Assembly: GCA_019636735.1 (NCBI GenBank) | Contig: JAHBWY010000004.1 | Location: 1 to 64,000 of the forward strand | Origin: Phycisphaeraceae bacterium | Lineage (GTDB): Bacteria; Planctomycetota; Phycisphaerae; Phycisphaerales; SM1A02 | Length of the DNA: 64,000 bases | Reading direction: 5' to 3' | Shown here: in pieces, positions 33,863 to 42,399 of the stretch | Layout: the number at the start of each line of letters is the position of its first letter | Position numbering within the stretch: position 1 is the stretch's first letter | Program-made: the position numbers and the translations under genes | The notes under the pieces: model-generated | Told to the model about the DNA's origin: nothing | Database searches by the model: none | Seen by the model: the letters and a program-made list of their open reading frames with translations, nothing else

Positions 33863-35383
33863 TCAGCGCAGCGGCGCGGCTGTGGTGTCCGATGGCTCCT
33901 GGGCCGCCGGGTCATCACCGATCGGAGTTGATCCGATCGACCACATGCGCGGGATCGACTCGAAGGCGACATCCTGAACGCGCAGCGGAACGGTGACTTC
34001 GCCATCCCACCATGCCGTTCGATTGGTTCCGCCGGGACCGAGTGATGCTCGCAGCGCCACCGAACGCAGGCCGCGGAATCGAAGCGTCCAACGACCATCT
34101 TCGGCGTTGGCCCGCTCAAGCGCCTCCGCGTCCTCCTCGGGCGGCTCGAAACGAAGTCCGCGAGCGCCGCTCCACCAGACCAGCAGACGCCGACGGACGA
34201 CGCCATCTTCGAGGATCTCGGCGACGCCACCCACGGCGATGTCTTCAAAGCCCGAGGTGAGCAGGTGCATCGGATCGAAGCGCATCGCGAATCGGCGATC
34301 GCCCCTTTCCCAGCGGACCAGACCGGGCGAGACGAAGGTCGCGACGGCCTGATCGAGTTCCGGCGATCGACGCCCCTGGAACTCTGCGGGATCATCGGGC
34401 GTGTTCGGCGGCAGGGGCCACCGAGGAAGCACCCGCACCGAAACCGGCAGTTCGAGTGAGATGAGCGGTACCCACTCGCCTTGGCCGATCCCTTCCTCGA
34501 CGCGCACGGTGACCTCGCCGAAGTTCGTACCCTCGGGCAGCGGGTCCATCAGGAAGGGAATCCGCACGACGAAGGGCTGCTCGCTCATGAGTTCGATGGG
34601 ACGATCCATCGGCGCTCGCGGAGCACCTGAGACAGGGGAGAGCGTGTGTCCTTCGATCACCAGGCGCTTCTTCGGAAGTCCTCCGATAGACCGCTGCACC
34701 ATGAGTTCCATCGGTACGGGCAGACCGGGAATCCATCCGCCAGGCGGGATGATGGCCAGCACCGGCGGAAGGCGCTCAAGGCGCTTCTCGATCTCGGCGA
34801 ATGGCTCAACGGAGCCGTGCGACAGGACCATCGCGGCTCGACCGCTATTGACCCAGCGATCGAGGAGTCGGCCATACTTCTCATACCAGGCGACGGAACC
34901 CGGCCGTGCCGCCTCGTCGCCTTCGGCGACTCGTTCGAGCAGGCGCATCGCATTCGGCACTGAAAGGTGTCCGCGAGCAACTCGATCGGAGAGCTCAAGG
35001 TGAATGTCGCCGCTGAAACCACTCATGGAGATCCACGGCAGGAGCGCCACCGCCACCCGGTCGGGGACCATCTCCCCCCAGCCGCGACGACTCCACTCCG
35101 AGCGCAGGTAGAAAGTGAGCGAAAGGAGCGCCGCGAACGCGAGAAGTGCAAGCCACCAGTGGCGACGGCGGCGGTGGAGCCTTCGCTCGTTTGCGGCGAC
35201 ATGGCCGCACTCGGAGCAGCGGAGCGAAGTGGCGCCGCTCATGTCATGCCAGCATGAAGGGCAGCGCGGACGCTTCCAGTGACGATCAAAGAAGAGCGCC
35301 CATGTGATCACCCAGACCAGAGCACCGATCACCAGCAGCGTGCCGGTGTTCCAGAGCAGCAAGGTGATGGGTGCGGGGAGCAT
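33863..35383 (-). CDS. Membrane protein with zinc ribbon between two helices
   Basis: This 506-residue protein starts with a hydrophobic helix (about 5-30), then a cytoplasmic zinc-ribbon (CPSCWHDMSG followed by CSECGH, two CxxC pairs), then a second helix (about 73-92). About 400 residues follow outside, mostly beta-rich with many Pro, Trp and Arg. The family is not known to me, but proteins with a CPxCxxDL-type ribbon between helices are frequent in Phycisphaerales. It lies 27 nt after the ABC permease gene, likely in the same transcript. Confidence 0.72.
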   Translation of the reverse strand: MLPAPITLLLWNTGTLLVIGALVWVITWALFFDRHWKRPRCPSCWHDMSGATSLRCSECGHVAANERRLHRRRRHWWLALLAFAALLSLTFYLRSEWSRRGWGEMVPDRVAVALLPWISMSGFSGDIHLELSDRVARGHLSVPNAMRLLERVAEGDEAARPGSVAWYEKYGRLLDRWVNSGRAAMVLSHGSVEPFAEIEKRLERLPPVLAIIPPGGWIPGLPVPMELMVQRSIGGLPKKRLVIEGHTLSPVSGAPRAPMDRPIELMSEQPFVVRIPFLMDPLPEGTNFGEVTVRVEEGIGQGEWVPLISLELPVSVRVLPRWPLPPNTPDDPAEFQGRRSPELDQAVATFVSPGLVRWERGDRRFAMRFDPMHLLTSGFEDIAVGGVAEILEDGVVRRRLLVWWSGARGLRFEPPEEDAEALERANAEDGRWTLRFRGLRSVALRASLGPGGTNRTAWWDGEVTVPLRVQDVAFESIPRMWSIGSTPIGDDPAAQEPSDTTAAPLR

Positions 35384-35410
35384 GAACGCAACGGCGCTCC
35401 AGTGGGCCGT

Positions 35411-36733
35411 TCAGCGCACCAGGGTCCAGCGCAGGAGCTCACGCGGCGTGGGCGGCTTGCCCTGCATCAGGATGCCCACGCGGAAGATCCTCGCGGCCGC
35501 CCAGAGCATGACCATGACGCTGGCAAAGCCAGCCACGAGACTCAGCGCGATCTGCCACATGGGGACCGGTTCGCTCGTCGAAGCAAGCCTCAGGATCATG
35601 ACGAATGGTATGGCCGGCGGAATGAAGCTCGCGGCGGTGGCGAATCCGCCATTGGGCGCAGTTGAGATCGGAAGCCAGAGGAAGAGCGGCACCATCAGGA
35701 TCAGCATCACCGGCGTGATGAGCGCCTGCGCCTCGCGGAGGTCGCTTACGGCGCTGCCGACGGCGACCATCATGGTGGCGACCATGAAGTACGCCATGGC
35801 GAAGTAGAGCAGGAGCCAGAGGTACTGGATCGGCTGCACGAGGTCGGCCATCGCGAGGAAGACCAGCATTGATACGCCGGCGCCGGTGTACATGCCCAGC
35901 ATCACCATGCTCACCATCGCCTGTCCCAGGAGCTTTCCTGTCAGGAGCTGCATCGGGCTGACGGCGGAGAGCAGAACCTCCATCACGCGCGAGCTCTTCT
36001 CCTCGATGGTCGTGGTGAGGAGGTACTGCCCGCTGGTGAAGACGCAGATCCAGAGCAGCATCATGAACCCGACAGGGAGCATGAGCCGCGAGAAGACATC
36101 TTCCTTCTTGAGTCCGCCCTGCGGGCTGACGCGCTGCGAGGTGATGCGCGGCGGCTGCATGAGCGCCCGCATCTGCGTGGCATCGATGCCCAGGTGCGCG
36201 AGGCGCGCCTCGACAGCAGCGCTTCGACTCATGCGCTCGAGCCGCTGCGTGACATGCCACGGCGTTGCGTTCTGCACCACCAGATCGAGTTCCCATGTGC
36301 TCTTCGACGACGACGGATCTTCGAGGAGCCCGTCGGGAACGCGCACCACGGCGACCGAACCGTCGTCTCCAAGCGAGCCGATCAGGGTCTCCAAATTCGC
36401 GGCATCACTCTCCCTGACCAGCGTGAGCTCGAGCGGCCCGCCACCAATGTCATCGCGTCGAGAGCCTTCCGAACTCTCGGCGGCTTCGCGCGCGAGCAGA
36501 CGCTCAAGATGCGGGGCCACTTCGCCGGTTGGATCGATGATCGTCACCGTGCCCCGGACCACGGTCGTGGTGCTCTTCATGACCATGGGCAGGGCCATCA
36601 CCAACACCACCATGAAGGCGGGAACTCCAATGGCCCCGAAGATGAAGGCCTTGGTCAGCGCCGTGTAGCGGAACTCGCGCCACGCGACAGCGGCGATCTT
36701 CGGCCATGCGCGCGGTCCGGGGTCAATCGCCAC
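35411..36733 (-). CDS. ABC-2 type transporter permease (NatB-like)
   Basis: This 440-residue permease has an N-terminal helix (about 30-50), a large external domain (about 60-205), then five or six helices in the C-terminal half (MLPVGFMMLLWICVFTSGQ, then the ISSRVMEVLLSAVSP-type cytoplasmic loop that marks NatB/CcmB-like permeases). I place the start at GTG 36733, which overlaps the ATPase stop by 11 nt; a longer frame extends upstream inside the ATPase gene. With the ATPase encoded just before it, this forms an exporter, possibly for sodium, a lipid or a peptide. The substrate is not shown. Confidence 0.88.
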   Translation of the reverse strand: MAIDPGPRAWPKIAAVAWREFRYTALTKAFIFGAIGVPAFMVVLVMALPMVMKSTTTVVRGTVTIIDPTGEVAPHLERLLAREAAESSEGSRRDDIGGGPLELTLVRESDAANLETLIGSLGDDGSVAVVRVPDGLLEDPSSSKSTWELDLVVQNATPWHVTQRLERMSRSAAVEARLAHLGIDATQMRALMQPPRITSQRVSPQGGLKKEDVFSRLMLPVGFMMLLWICVFTSGQYLLTTTIEEKSSRVMEVLLSAVSPMQLLTGKLLGQAMVSMVMLGMYTGAGVSMLVFLAMADLVQPIQYLWLLLYFAMAYFMVATMMVAVGSAVSDLREAQALITPVMLILMVPLFLWLPISTAPNGGFATAASFIPPAIPFVMILRLASTSEPVPMWQIALSLVAGFASVMVMLWAAARIFRVGILMQGKPPTPRELLRWTLVR

Positions 36734-37694
36734 CTTCGCCTCCCTCTGAAGGTCGGGGTCCGCCGCCCACCAACTGCACGAAGACATCGTCGAGCGAGAC
36801 ACGAGCCACCTCGATCGAGCGCAACGGCAGCAGGGCCAGCGCTCGCGACATGATCGCCTGCGAGTCGGCGTTCGGAGCCAGGGCCAGCTCCGCGCGACGG
36901 CCGCTTTCGCTCCATGTGAGATCGTGAACGCCGTCGATTCGGCGGATGTCCTGCTCGATCGCCTGCATTCGGCCGTTCATGGCTGCACCGGGCAGCGGTT
37001 CGAGCACGATGGTTCTCGGGTCGAAACGCGCGGCAATCTCATCGTGCGTGGCGTCGAGGATCTTCAGCCCGTGATTGATGAGCACCACTCGATTGCAGAG
37101 CTGCTCCGCGTGGGACATCTGGTGTGTGGAGAAGAGGATGGTGGCCCCCGAGGCGCTGATGTCGCGAACGACCGAGGCCATCAGTCGCGCATTCACCGGA
37201 TCGAGACCGGAAAAGGGCTCATCGAGGATCAGCAGCTCAGGCGAGTGAATGACCGCGGCCACGAACTGCACCTTCTGCTGCATGCCCTTGCTGAGTTCCT
37301 CGCAGCGGCGGGGGAGCACCTCGGCCAGTTCAAGGCGCGCGAGCCACGCCGCCGCACGATGATCGGCGTCCTGACGGGTGAGGCCCTTCAGCCGCCCCAT
37401 GTAACGGAGGAACTCGGAGACCCGCATCTTGCGATACACCCCGCGCTCCTCCGGCAGGTAGCCGATACGGTCCTTCGCGTCGAGCGCCGAACCACCCAGC
37501 ACCTCCACGCGGCCGGAATCGGGGTGGATGATCGACATGATCATCCGGATCGTCGTGCTCTTGCCCGCGCCGTTGGGGCCGAGGAAACCGCACAGAGTGC
37601 CGCGATCGATGCGCAGATCAAGGTCGCGCACCGCGATGGTCTCGCGGAACTGCTTGCGGACTCCGGAGATGCTGATCGCGGGCGCGGTCATCAA
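36723..37694 (-). CDS. ABC transporter ATP-binding protein (NatA-like)
   Basis: This 323-residue ATPase has Walker A GPNGAGKST, Q-loop region YLPEERGVY, the signature LSKGMQQKV, Walker B LLILDEPFSGLDP and the switch His in STHQMSH. The YLPEERGVY segment and C-terminal extension (about residues 215-323) are typical of the NatA/DrrA group that pairs with ABC-2 permeases. The start overlaps the stop of the preceding secreted-protein gene by 4 bp (ATGA), and the permease gene overlaps its end, so three genes are coupled. Confidence 0.94.
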   Translation of the reverse strand: MMTAPAISISGVRKQFRETIAVRDLDLRIDRGTLCGFLGPNGAGKSTTIRMIMSIIHPDSGRVEVLGGSALDAKDRIGYLPEERGVYRKMRVSEFLRYMGRLKGLTRQDADHRAAAWLARLELAEVLPRRCEELSKGMQQKVQFVAAVIHSPELLILDEPFSGLDPVNARLMASVVRDISASGATILFSTHQMSHAEQLCNRVVLINHGLKILDATHDEIAARFDPRTIVLEPLPGAAMNGRMQAIEQDIRRIDGVHDLTWSESGRRAELALAPNADSQAIMSRALALLPLRSIEVARVSLDDVFVQLVGGGPRPSEGGEGGD

Positions 37695-38707
37695 GGCGCG
37701 ACGCCGCCGTTGCCCTTGGGGGTGCCGCTTGGCGGCGCTGCTGGGGTGTTCCCGCCGGCGGGAGCGCCAGCACCCTGCTTCTTCGCCTCAATGAGCGCCT
37801 TGATGGCCGCAGGCGGCTCGAACTCGCTCGCGGGGATCTCCTCGGTGATGACCTCGTCCGTGGTCATGATCACCTCCATGCCCATCAGTCTCGAGATGTT
37901 CCGCGTGGCGATCAGCTCCTTGCCCAATGGCTTGTAGTCGGTGACTTCGATCTCGACGGGGATGGAACCCATCGCCGTCTTCGAGGTCATGCGAAGGCCG
38001 CGAATGAGACCGTCGTTCGAATCGAGATAGAAGGTCGCAGGGTTGGTGAAGAGACCTTCGAGTTCCACCACCCAGGTCTCGCGGCCTCGGAAGTCAGCCT
38101 TGCCCAGCGTGGTGGCCTTCGACGCGCGCTTCACAAAGTCGGCGCTGCCGGTGATGTCACCGCTGCGGCGCAGATCATCGAGCTCCTCGCCTTCGAGCAG
38201 ACGCTCGCCCATGGCTTGATCGACGGTCCAGCCATAGGTCCCATCGAAGCCTTGGCGAGTCACACCGGCGGGACCGAGGTCGATGGTCATCACCATGAGA
38301 TCGGGCGCCTTGGAGATCGTCTCCATGGATCCCTTGATCTGAGCCATGGGAACTTCGAAACGCCCCTTCGTGCGGCGCGAGCCGCTGCGCTGAATCGCCT
38401 CCTCGCCGCCGATGGCATCGATGAACTTCGCCCACAGCGCTTCCGGAGTGGGCGCGTCATCGACCGGCGTGACCTTGGGGCCGGTCGCACCCGGCATGCG
38501 CGGCATGGCCGGCGCCTGCGGAGCCTGCGGAAGCTGTGGCGCTTGCGGGAGCTCCGGCACCGTTGGTGCGCCACGCGGTGCGGGCGGCTTCGGTGCAGTG
38601 GGCTGACCCTGGGCAAGACACGGGGCGCCACCTGCAAGTGCAGCCAAGGCGGCGACCGACCAGCAATGCAGCCGAGATCCGGAGCGAGACGAAGAGGAGC
38701 GCAACAT
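37691..38707 (-). CDS. Secreted lipoprotein-sorting-like protein with Pro/Ala linker
   Basis: This 338-residue protein has a signal peptide ending near GAPCLAQ, then a Pro/Ala/Gln-rich linker (about residues 34-75), and then a domain (about 85-310) like the outer-membrane lipoprotein-sorting (LolA-like) proteins: a start of ALWAKFIDAIGGEEAIQ, a beta-rich body, and the phrase GFDGTYGWTVDQAMG. The C-terminus is again Gly/Pro/Ala-rich. It belongs with the two genes at 40407 and 41381. An AAAGG Shine-Dalgarno precedes the ATG. The following ABC ATPase gene overlaps its stop, which hints at a shared task with the exporter. Confidence 0.75.
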   Translation of the reverse strand: MLRSSSSRSGSRLHCWSVAALAALAGGAPCLAQGQPTAPKPPAPRGAPTVPELPQAPQLPQAPQAPAMPRMPGATGPKVTPVDDAPTPEALWAKFIDAIGGEEAIQRSGSRRTKGRFEVPMAQIKGSMETISKAPDLMVMTIDLGPAGVTRQGFDGTYGWTVDQAMGERLLEGEELDDLRRSGDITGSADFVKRASKATTLGKADFRGRETWVVELEGLFTNPATFYLDSNDGLIRGLRMTSKTAMGSIPVEIEVTDYKPLGKELIATRNISRLMGMEVIMTTDEVITEEIPASEFEPPAAIKALIEAKKQGAGAPAGGNTPAAPPSGTPKGNGGVAP

Positions 38708-38802
38708 GGGGGACCTTTCTCGTCAGTGTTCGCGATCGACCGATGGTGAACCTTCGATGGCCACGCGGCGTTGGCGCAGGCCGCGACGCCCGCGAGTGTT
38801 GC

Positions 38803-40377
38803 TCATCGTACCGCCGGGGTGGAGCTGCGGATCCAGCGAAGTGCATCGGCAAGCACGGGATCGCCCTCGGCTTGAAGTGAAGATCGCGTCAGGACGCGGG
38901 GTTCATCGGGGCGCACCCCGCCGCCTTCGAGGGTGCCTCCCGAGGGCACTCGGAAGTCGGCAAACGCATGGAGAAGCACATCCCCGTTGGGAAGCAGGTA
39001 GAGCTGGGCGGGGAGCGCTGCGCCGGCGCTGGCTTCGCCGAAGATGCGCGCCCGACCGATGTCCTGAAGTCCGCCGGCAAAAATCTCGCTGGTGCTGGCG
39101 GAGCCCGGATCGAGAAGGATCGCAAGTGGCGCAGTGATGGGCGACACGGCACGCCCGTCGCGCGTTGCGCGACGCGGATTGAGGCGGAAGTTGAGTTCAC
39201 TCTCCCGGCTGATCATGGTTCCGATTCCGATCGGCTCGGTCACGAAGTGTCCGCCGGTGCCCATGACCATGCCGACGAATCCACCCGGGTTGCCCCGCAA
39301 GTCGATGATGATGCCATCGGCGTCGCGCAGGGCATCGACGGCTTCATCGACCATTGGTCCCACCTCAGGGACCCAGACGCTGAACCGGATCAGGCCAACG
39401 CGAGCGCCCGATGCGCCGGCTCGTGCGAGTGTCTCCTCATCGACCCAACCGCTCTTCATGGACACCACCATGGGGGGAAGGGCGCCGACCTTCACATAGC
39501 GGGTGTTGGAGTCGCGTCGCTCGAGGTCGAGCGTGCGCTCCACTCCCTTGTTGTCCTCGAAGATCATGCGCACGACTCCCGGCGGACCTGCGTCGAGGCT
39601 CGCGGCGTACGCCTCGGCCGCCATGCGCGCCATCGGGCCGCTCGATTGAGCGACCAGCGCAAGGGTGGGCTCCGGGTCGTCGTCCCCGATTCGACGCACG
39701 ATCCAGCCTCGCTCGACACCCGCCTTGGCAGCGCTTGAACCCTCGGCCACATCAAAGACGACGACCTGGGATTCAATCGACCGCAGGGAGAGTCCGAAAG
39801 TCGCGTCATCACGGCCGCCGTCGACGGAGCCGTCTGGCGAGGGGGTTTGGGCGTCGCGGCGATCGTCAGCAGGCGACGGGGCACTCGCGTCCCCCGACGA
39901 CGGCGAGGTCGTGGTGGCCGATGCGGCGGGCCCGGGCGATGGTGACGATGCGCGGCCCGCGCTGGAGTCGCGCGTCGAGGCGCGGCGAGGTTGCGCCACT
40001 TCGCCGGGAATGACCGCGAAGTGGGAGCGATTGAGTCGACCCACCATGTCGTGGAGCACTCGACGAAGCTCGGTCTGAGTCGTGGCCGCGTTCGCCTTCG
40101 GTCGCAGCTCCTCGCGAACGGCCACCCAGTTCACACCGCCGTGGTCGGGATCGAAGTCGGTTTCGCTGATGCGCTTCCAGACGGCATCGAAGGTGGCCAG
40201 CGCAATCTCGTTTGAAATCGCCTCGTCACCGGGTCTCGCGCTTGCTGTCGATGCGGAGTCAGTTGAACTGATCGCGTGCCCACTCTCGGATGTCGAAGCG
40301 CATCCGGTCGTCAGGAGACCGAGCGCCGAGAGCATCAGCGCGGCGATGATCGTCGCGAGCCCCCGAAGGCAATCCAG
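38803..40377 (-). CDS. S41-family serine protease lipoprotein
   Basis: This 524-residue protein has a lipobox (LLTTGC) after a hydrophobic helix, a helical N-domain, a Pro/Ser/Asp-rich linker (about residues 110-175), a PDZ domain (about 180-265) and an S41 protease core. The core shows the GNPGG segment and the nucleophile region DPGSASTSEIFAGGLQD. The Lys of the CtpA-type Ser-Lys dyad is not seen; the next motif is GEASAGA, as in tricorn/IRBP-like members. I place the start at CTG 40377: it follows AAGGGCG by 5 nt and gives a normal lipoprotein signal, while the next ATG (40335) would remove its basic part. The start is uncertain. Confidence 0.85.
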   Translation of the reverse strand: MDCLRGLATIIAALMLSALGLLTTGCASTSESGHAISSTDSASTASARPGDEAISNEIALATFDAVWKRISETDFDPDHGGVNWVAVREELRPKANAATTQTELRRVLHDMVGRLNRSHFAVIPGEVAQPRRASTRDSSAGRASSPSPGPAASATTTSPSSGDASAPSPADDRRDAQTPSPDGSVDGGRDDATFGLSLRSIESQVVVFDVAEGSSAAKAGVERGWIVRRIGDDDPEPTLALVAQSSGPMARMAAEAYAASLDAGPPGVVRMIFEDNKGVERTLDLERRDSNTRYVKVGALPPMVVSMKSGWVDEETLARAGASGARVGLIRFSVWVPEVGPMVDEAVDALRDADGIIIDLRGNPGGFVGMVMGTGGHFVTEPIGIGTMISRESELNFRLNPRRATRDGRAVSPITAPLAILLDPGSASTSEIFAGGLQDIGRARIFGEASAGAALPAQLYLLPNGDVLLHAFADFRVPSGGTLEGGGVRPDEPRVLTRSSLQAEGDPVLADALRWIRSSTPAVR

Positions 40378-40406
40378 AGTGACGCCCTTGGTCGACTGCG
40401 CAGCCC

Positions 40407-41300
40407 CTACAGCGGGTTGCCGTTGGTGTCGTAGAGCGCCATATGGGTGAAGGTCAGGTTGCTCCGACCATCCGGCCCGTCGAGGATCATGGTCAAGGGG
40501 ATCTGCATTCCTGAAATCGTCTGCCATGCCGTGATGGTGTACCGACCAGAAATGGGAATGTCACGAAGCACGGTCGTATCCACCATCGCGGGCAGGCCTG
40601 TGGTGGTATCGATGAAGATCCGGCCTTCGGTCATGCCAGGGAGCTTTGGCTGGCTCATGGTGAGAACGGTGTAAGTCCGCAGACCGATGACCTGGGTGGA
40701 GACGCTCTGGACCTGCTCGAACTGACCGAGCATGGTGAGCATCGGGCTCCAGATATCCCCGGCGCGCCGAAGGGCGCTCATGACCTCAGCTGGCAGCGGA
40801 ATCGTCATCGGCTGATCACCATCGGAGGCAGTCACTCGGCCCGAGGTGTCGAGGATCTCAAACTTGAGGAGACGGATCGGGTCGAAGCGATTCGTGCTCT
40901 CTATCTCCTGGGAGAAGAAGACACTACCGGTGTTGCGCGAGGCCACCTCGAGTGTCATTGTGCCGAAGGAGCCGGTGACCACGCAGGTGAACTCGAAGCG
41001 CGAGAGATTCGAATGCTTCTGCGGACTCCCAGTGGCGGTCAGCACGCTGTTCATCCACTGCCGGGTGAGCGCCGTCGGCGTGGTGGTGACGGAGAAGAGC
41101 CTCCTGTCGATTCGGTCGATCGGCTCGATCAACTGAGTGCCCGTCCCGTTCGTGCCGCCATTGTCGCCTGATCGATCCCTCGAGTTGCCCGAGGCACCTT
41201 GAGTTCCGGCCATGGTCACGGTCACGGCAGCCAAGGCGGTCACACCAAGCCATCGAGTGTGCGTGAAGCGCGAGTTTCGGGTGACAGTCGATGGTGTCAT
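40407..41300 (-). CDS. Secreted lipoprotein-sorting-like protein, paralogue 2
   Basis: This 297-residue protein starts at ATG 41300 behind a GGAGG Shine-Dalgarno. A signal peptide (cleavage near TQGASGN) leads to a Gly/Asn/Thr-rich spacer, then a beta-rich domain from about residue 60 to the end. The fold pattern (repeated beta strands, the phrase FIDTTTGLPAMVDTTV and ITAWQTISGMQIPLTMIL) matches the gene at 41381, which has FDDETGLPLGQET and IDEWQTVDGMMIPKRI at the same places, so the two are clear paralogues. Related proteins sit beside proteases and peptidases and may bind lipids or lipoproteins. It ends 29 nt before the S41 protease gene. Confidence 0.75.
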   Translation of the reverse strand: MTPSTVTRNSRFTHTRWLGVTALAAVTVTMAGTQGASGNSRDRSGDNGGTNGTGTQLIEPIDRIDRRLFSVTTTPTALTRQWMNSVLTATGSPQKHSNLSRFEFTCVVTGSFGTMTLEVASRNTGSVFFSQEIESTNRFDPIRLLKFEILDTSGRVTASDGDQPMTIPLPAEVMSALRRAGDIWSPMLTMLGQFEQVQSVSTQVIGLRTYTVLTMSQPKLPGMTEGRIFIDTTTGLPAMVDTTVLRDIPISGRYTITAWQTISGMQIPLTMILDGPDGRSNLTFTHMALYDTNGNPL

Positions 41301-41380
41301 GGTGGGACCTCCAGTCCTCAAGAAGCGGAGGCGCGACGAGCGATCTCGCCGCGCCGCCGCGTGATTGCCGTGCGAACGGG

Positions 41381-42199
41381 TCAGCCCGCGCTCGCCACGA
41401 GCAGGGTGGCCACATCCTCGGGCATGTCGAACGCTGACGCGGGCACGCCGTTGAACTCCACGCGAGTGAAGGTCAGCGTGCTTGTGCCCGTCTGTCCCTC
41501 CACGGCGATGCGCTTCGGGATCATCATGCCGTCGACGGTCTGCCACTCGTCGATTCGCGCGATGCCGCTGATCAGCGAGCCAGCGGCTGTCGCAGTCTCC
41601 TGGCCGAGCGGCAAGCCGGTTTCATCGTCGAAGTAGAGGGTGAGCGTCTGGAGTCCCGCCGTGCGCGGATCGGAGCAGCGCACCCGCGTGCACTCCCGTC
41701 CCGCGAACATGGCTGGCCCGTCGTGATCGACCATACGGAACTGGCCCATGGCAGTGCGCAGGAAGTTCCACTGATCGCCCGCGCGGGCGATGCTTGCAGC
41801 CACGCCCGAGGGCATCAATCGGACACCGCCGGACTCAACATCGCGCGCCCATCCGGCGTTCATGGTGGCGGTCAAAACGCGGTGGTTGACCGGCTCGCCA
41901 CCGCCAGGCGGGATGAGTGACTGATTCATGATGGTCCCGGCGCCATTGCGGGCCATGACCGTCATGAGCATGGTGCCCTGCGCGTTCTCCATCTCGCAGT
42001 CGAAGGAGACGCTCTGGACGGCATCAAAGAGCGCCGCTCCGCCCATGGCATTGATGGCGCGGTCGATGACCTCCTTGGCGGCAGGGGTGACCTGCGTGGG
42101 ATCAGTTGACGAGCCGGGGTCATCACCAGCCAGCAACGACACGCTCAGCGCGAGCGTGGATGCGGCGGCAAGGCAAACAGGGGTGTTCAAGCAACGCAT
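41381..42199 (-). CDS. Secreted lipoprotein-sorting-like protein, paralogue 3
   Basis: This 272-residue protein starts at ATG 42199 with GGAGG 6 nt upstream; an upstream frame of 48 codons is not supported. After a signal peptide (hydrophobic ALSVSLLAG) it begins with EVIDRAINAMGGAALFDAVQ, the typical entry of LolA-like or peptidase-associated beta domains in this group. It is the paralogue of the gene at 40407. It is first of an apparent seven-gene minus-strand run (two paralogues, S41 protease, third paralogue, ABC ATPase, permease, zinc-ribbon membrane protein). The start is divergent from metH, with a palindrome between them. Confidence 0.78.
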   Translation of the reverse strand: MRCLNTPVCLAAASTLALSVSLLAGDDPGSSTDPTQVTPAAKEVIDRAINAMGGAALFDAVQSVSFDCEMENAQGTMLMTVMARNGAGTIMNQSLIPPGGGEPVNHRVLTATMNAGWARDVESGGVRLMPSGVAASIARAGDQWNFLRTAMGQFRMVDHDGPAMFAGRECTRVRCSDPRTAGLQTLTLYFDDETGLPLGQETATAAGSLISGIARIDEWQTVDGMMIPKRIAVEGQTGTSTLTFTRVEFNGVPASAFDMPEDVATLLVASAG

Positions 42200-42343
42200 G
42201 GGTTCCTCCAGCAACTCGCCTCCGTCGCGCCAGAGTTGGCGGACACTTGATGAATCGGATTCGATCCGAGTCGTGGCGAGCGGGGATTGCGGTCGTGGTT
42301 CCGGTGGCGCCGACGGTGCGGGCGCGGCAAGGTTCTCAACCAT

Positions 42344-42363
42344 CCGTTCATCCGGATGAACGG
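42344..42363. promoter_or_regulatory. Perfect 20-bp palindrome upstream of metH
   Basis: CCGTTCATCCGGATGAACGG is its own reverse complement. It touches the candidate metH -35 element (42364) and lies 144 nt from the divergent secreted-protein start. Its position suggests an operator for a dimeric repressor; which regulator binds is unknown. Confidence 0.5.
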
Positions 42364-42392
42364 TTGAAAGGCTGCCGATCCCACGCTACGCT
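42364..42392 (+). promoter_or_regulatory. Candidate metH promoter
   Basis: TTGAAA, a 17-nt spacer and TACGCT form one of the best-looking sigma-70 promoters in the window. The -10 box ends 7 nt before the GTG start, so the mRNA would start at or next to the start codon, which leaves no room for a cobalamin riboswitch. Confidence 0.55.
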
Positions 42393-42399
42393 TCTCTCC

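Noticed and set aside
42200-42399. Possible cobalamin or SAM riboswitch before metH
   Set aside because: I see no B12-box or SAM-box core, and the promoter seems to lie only 7 nt from the start codon.
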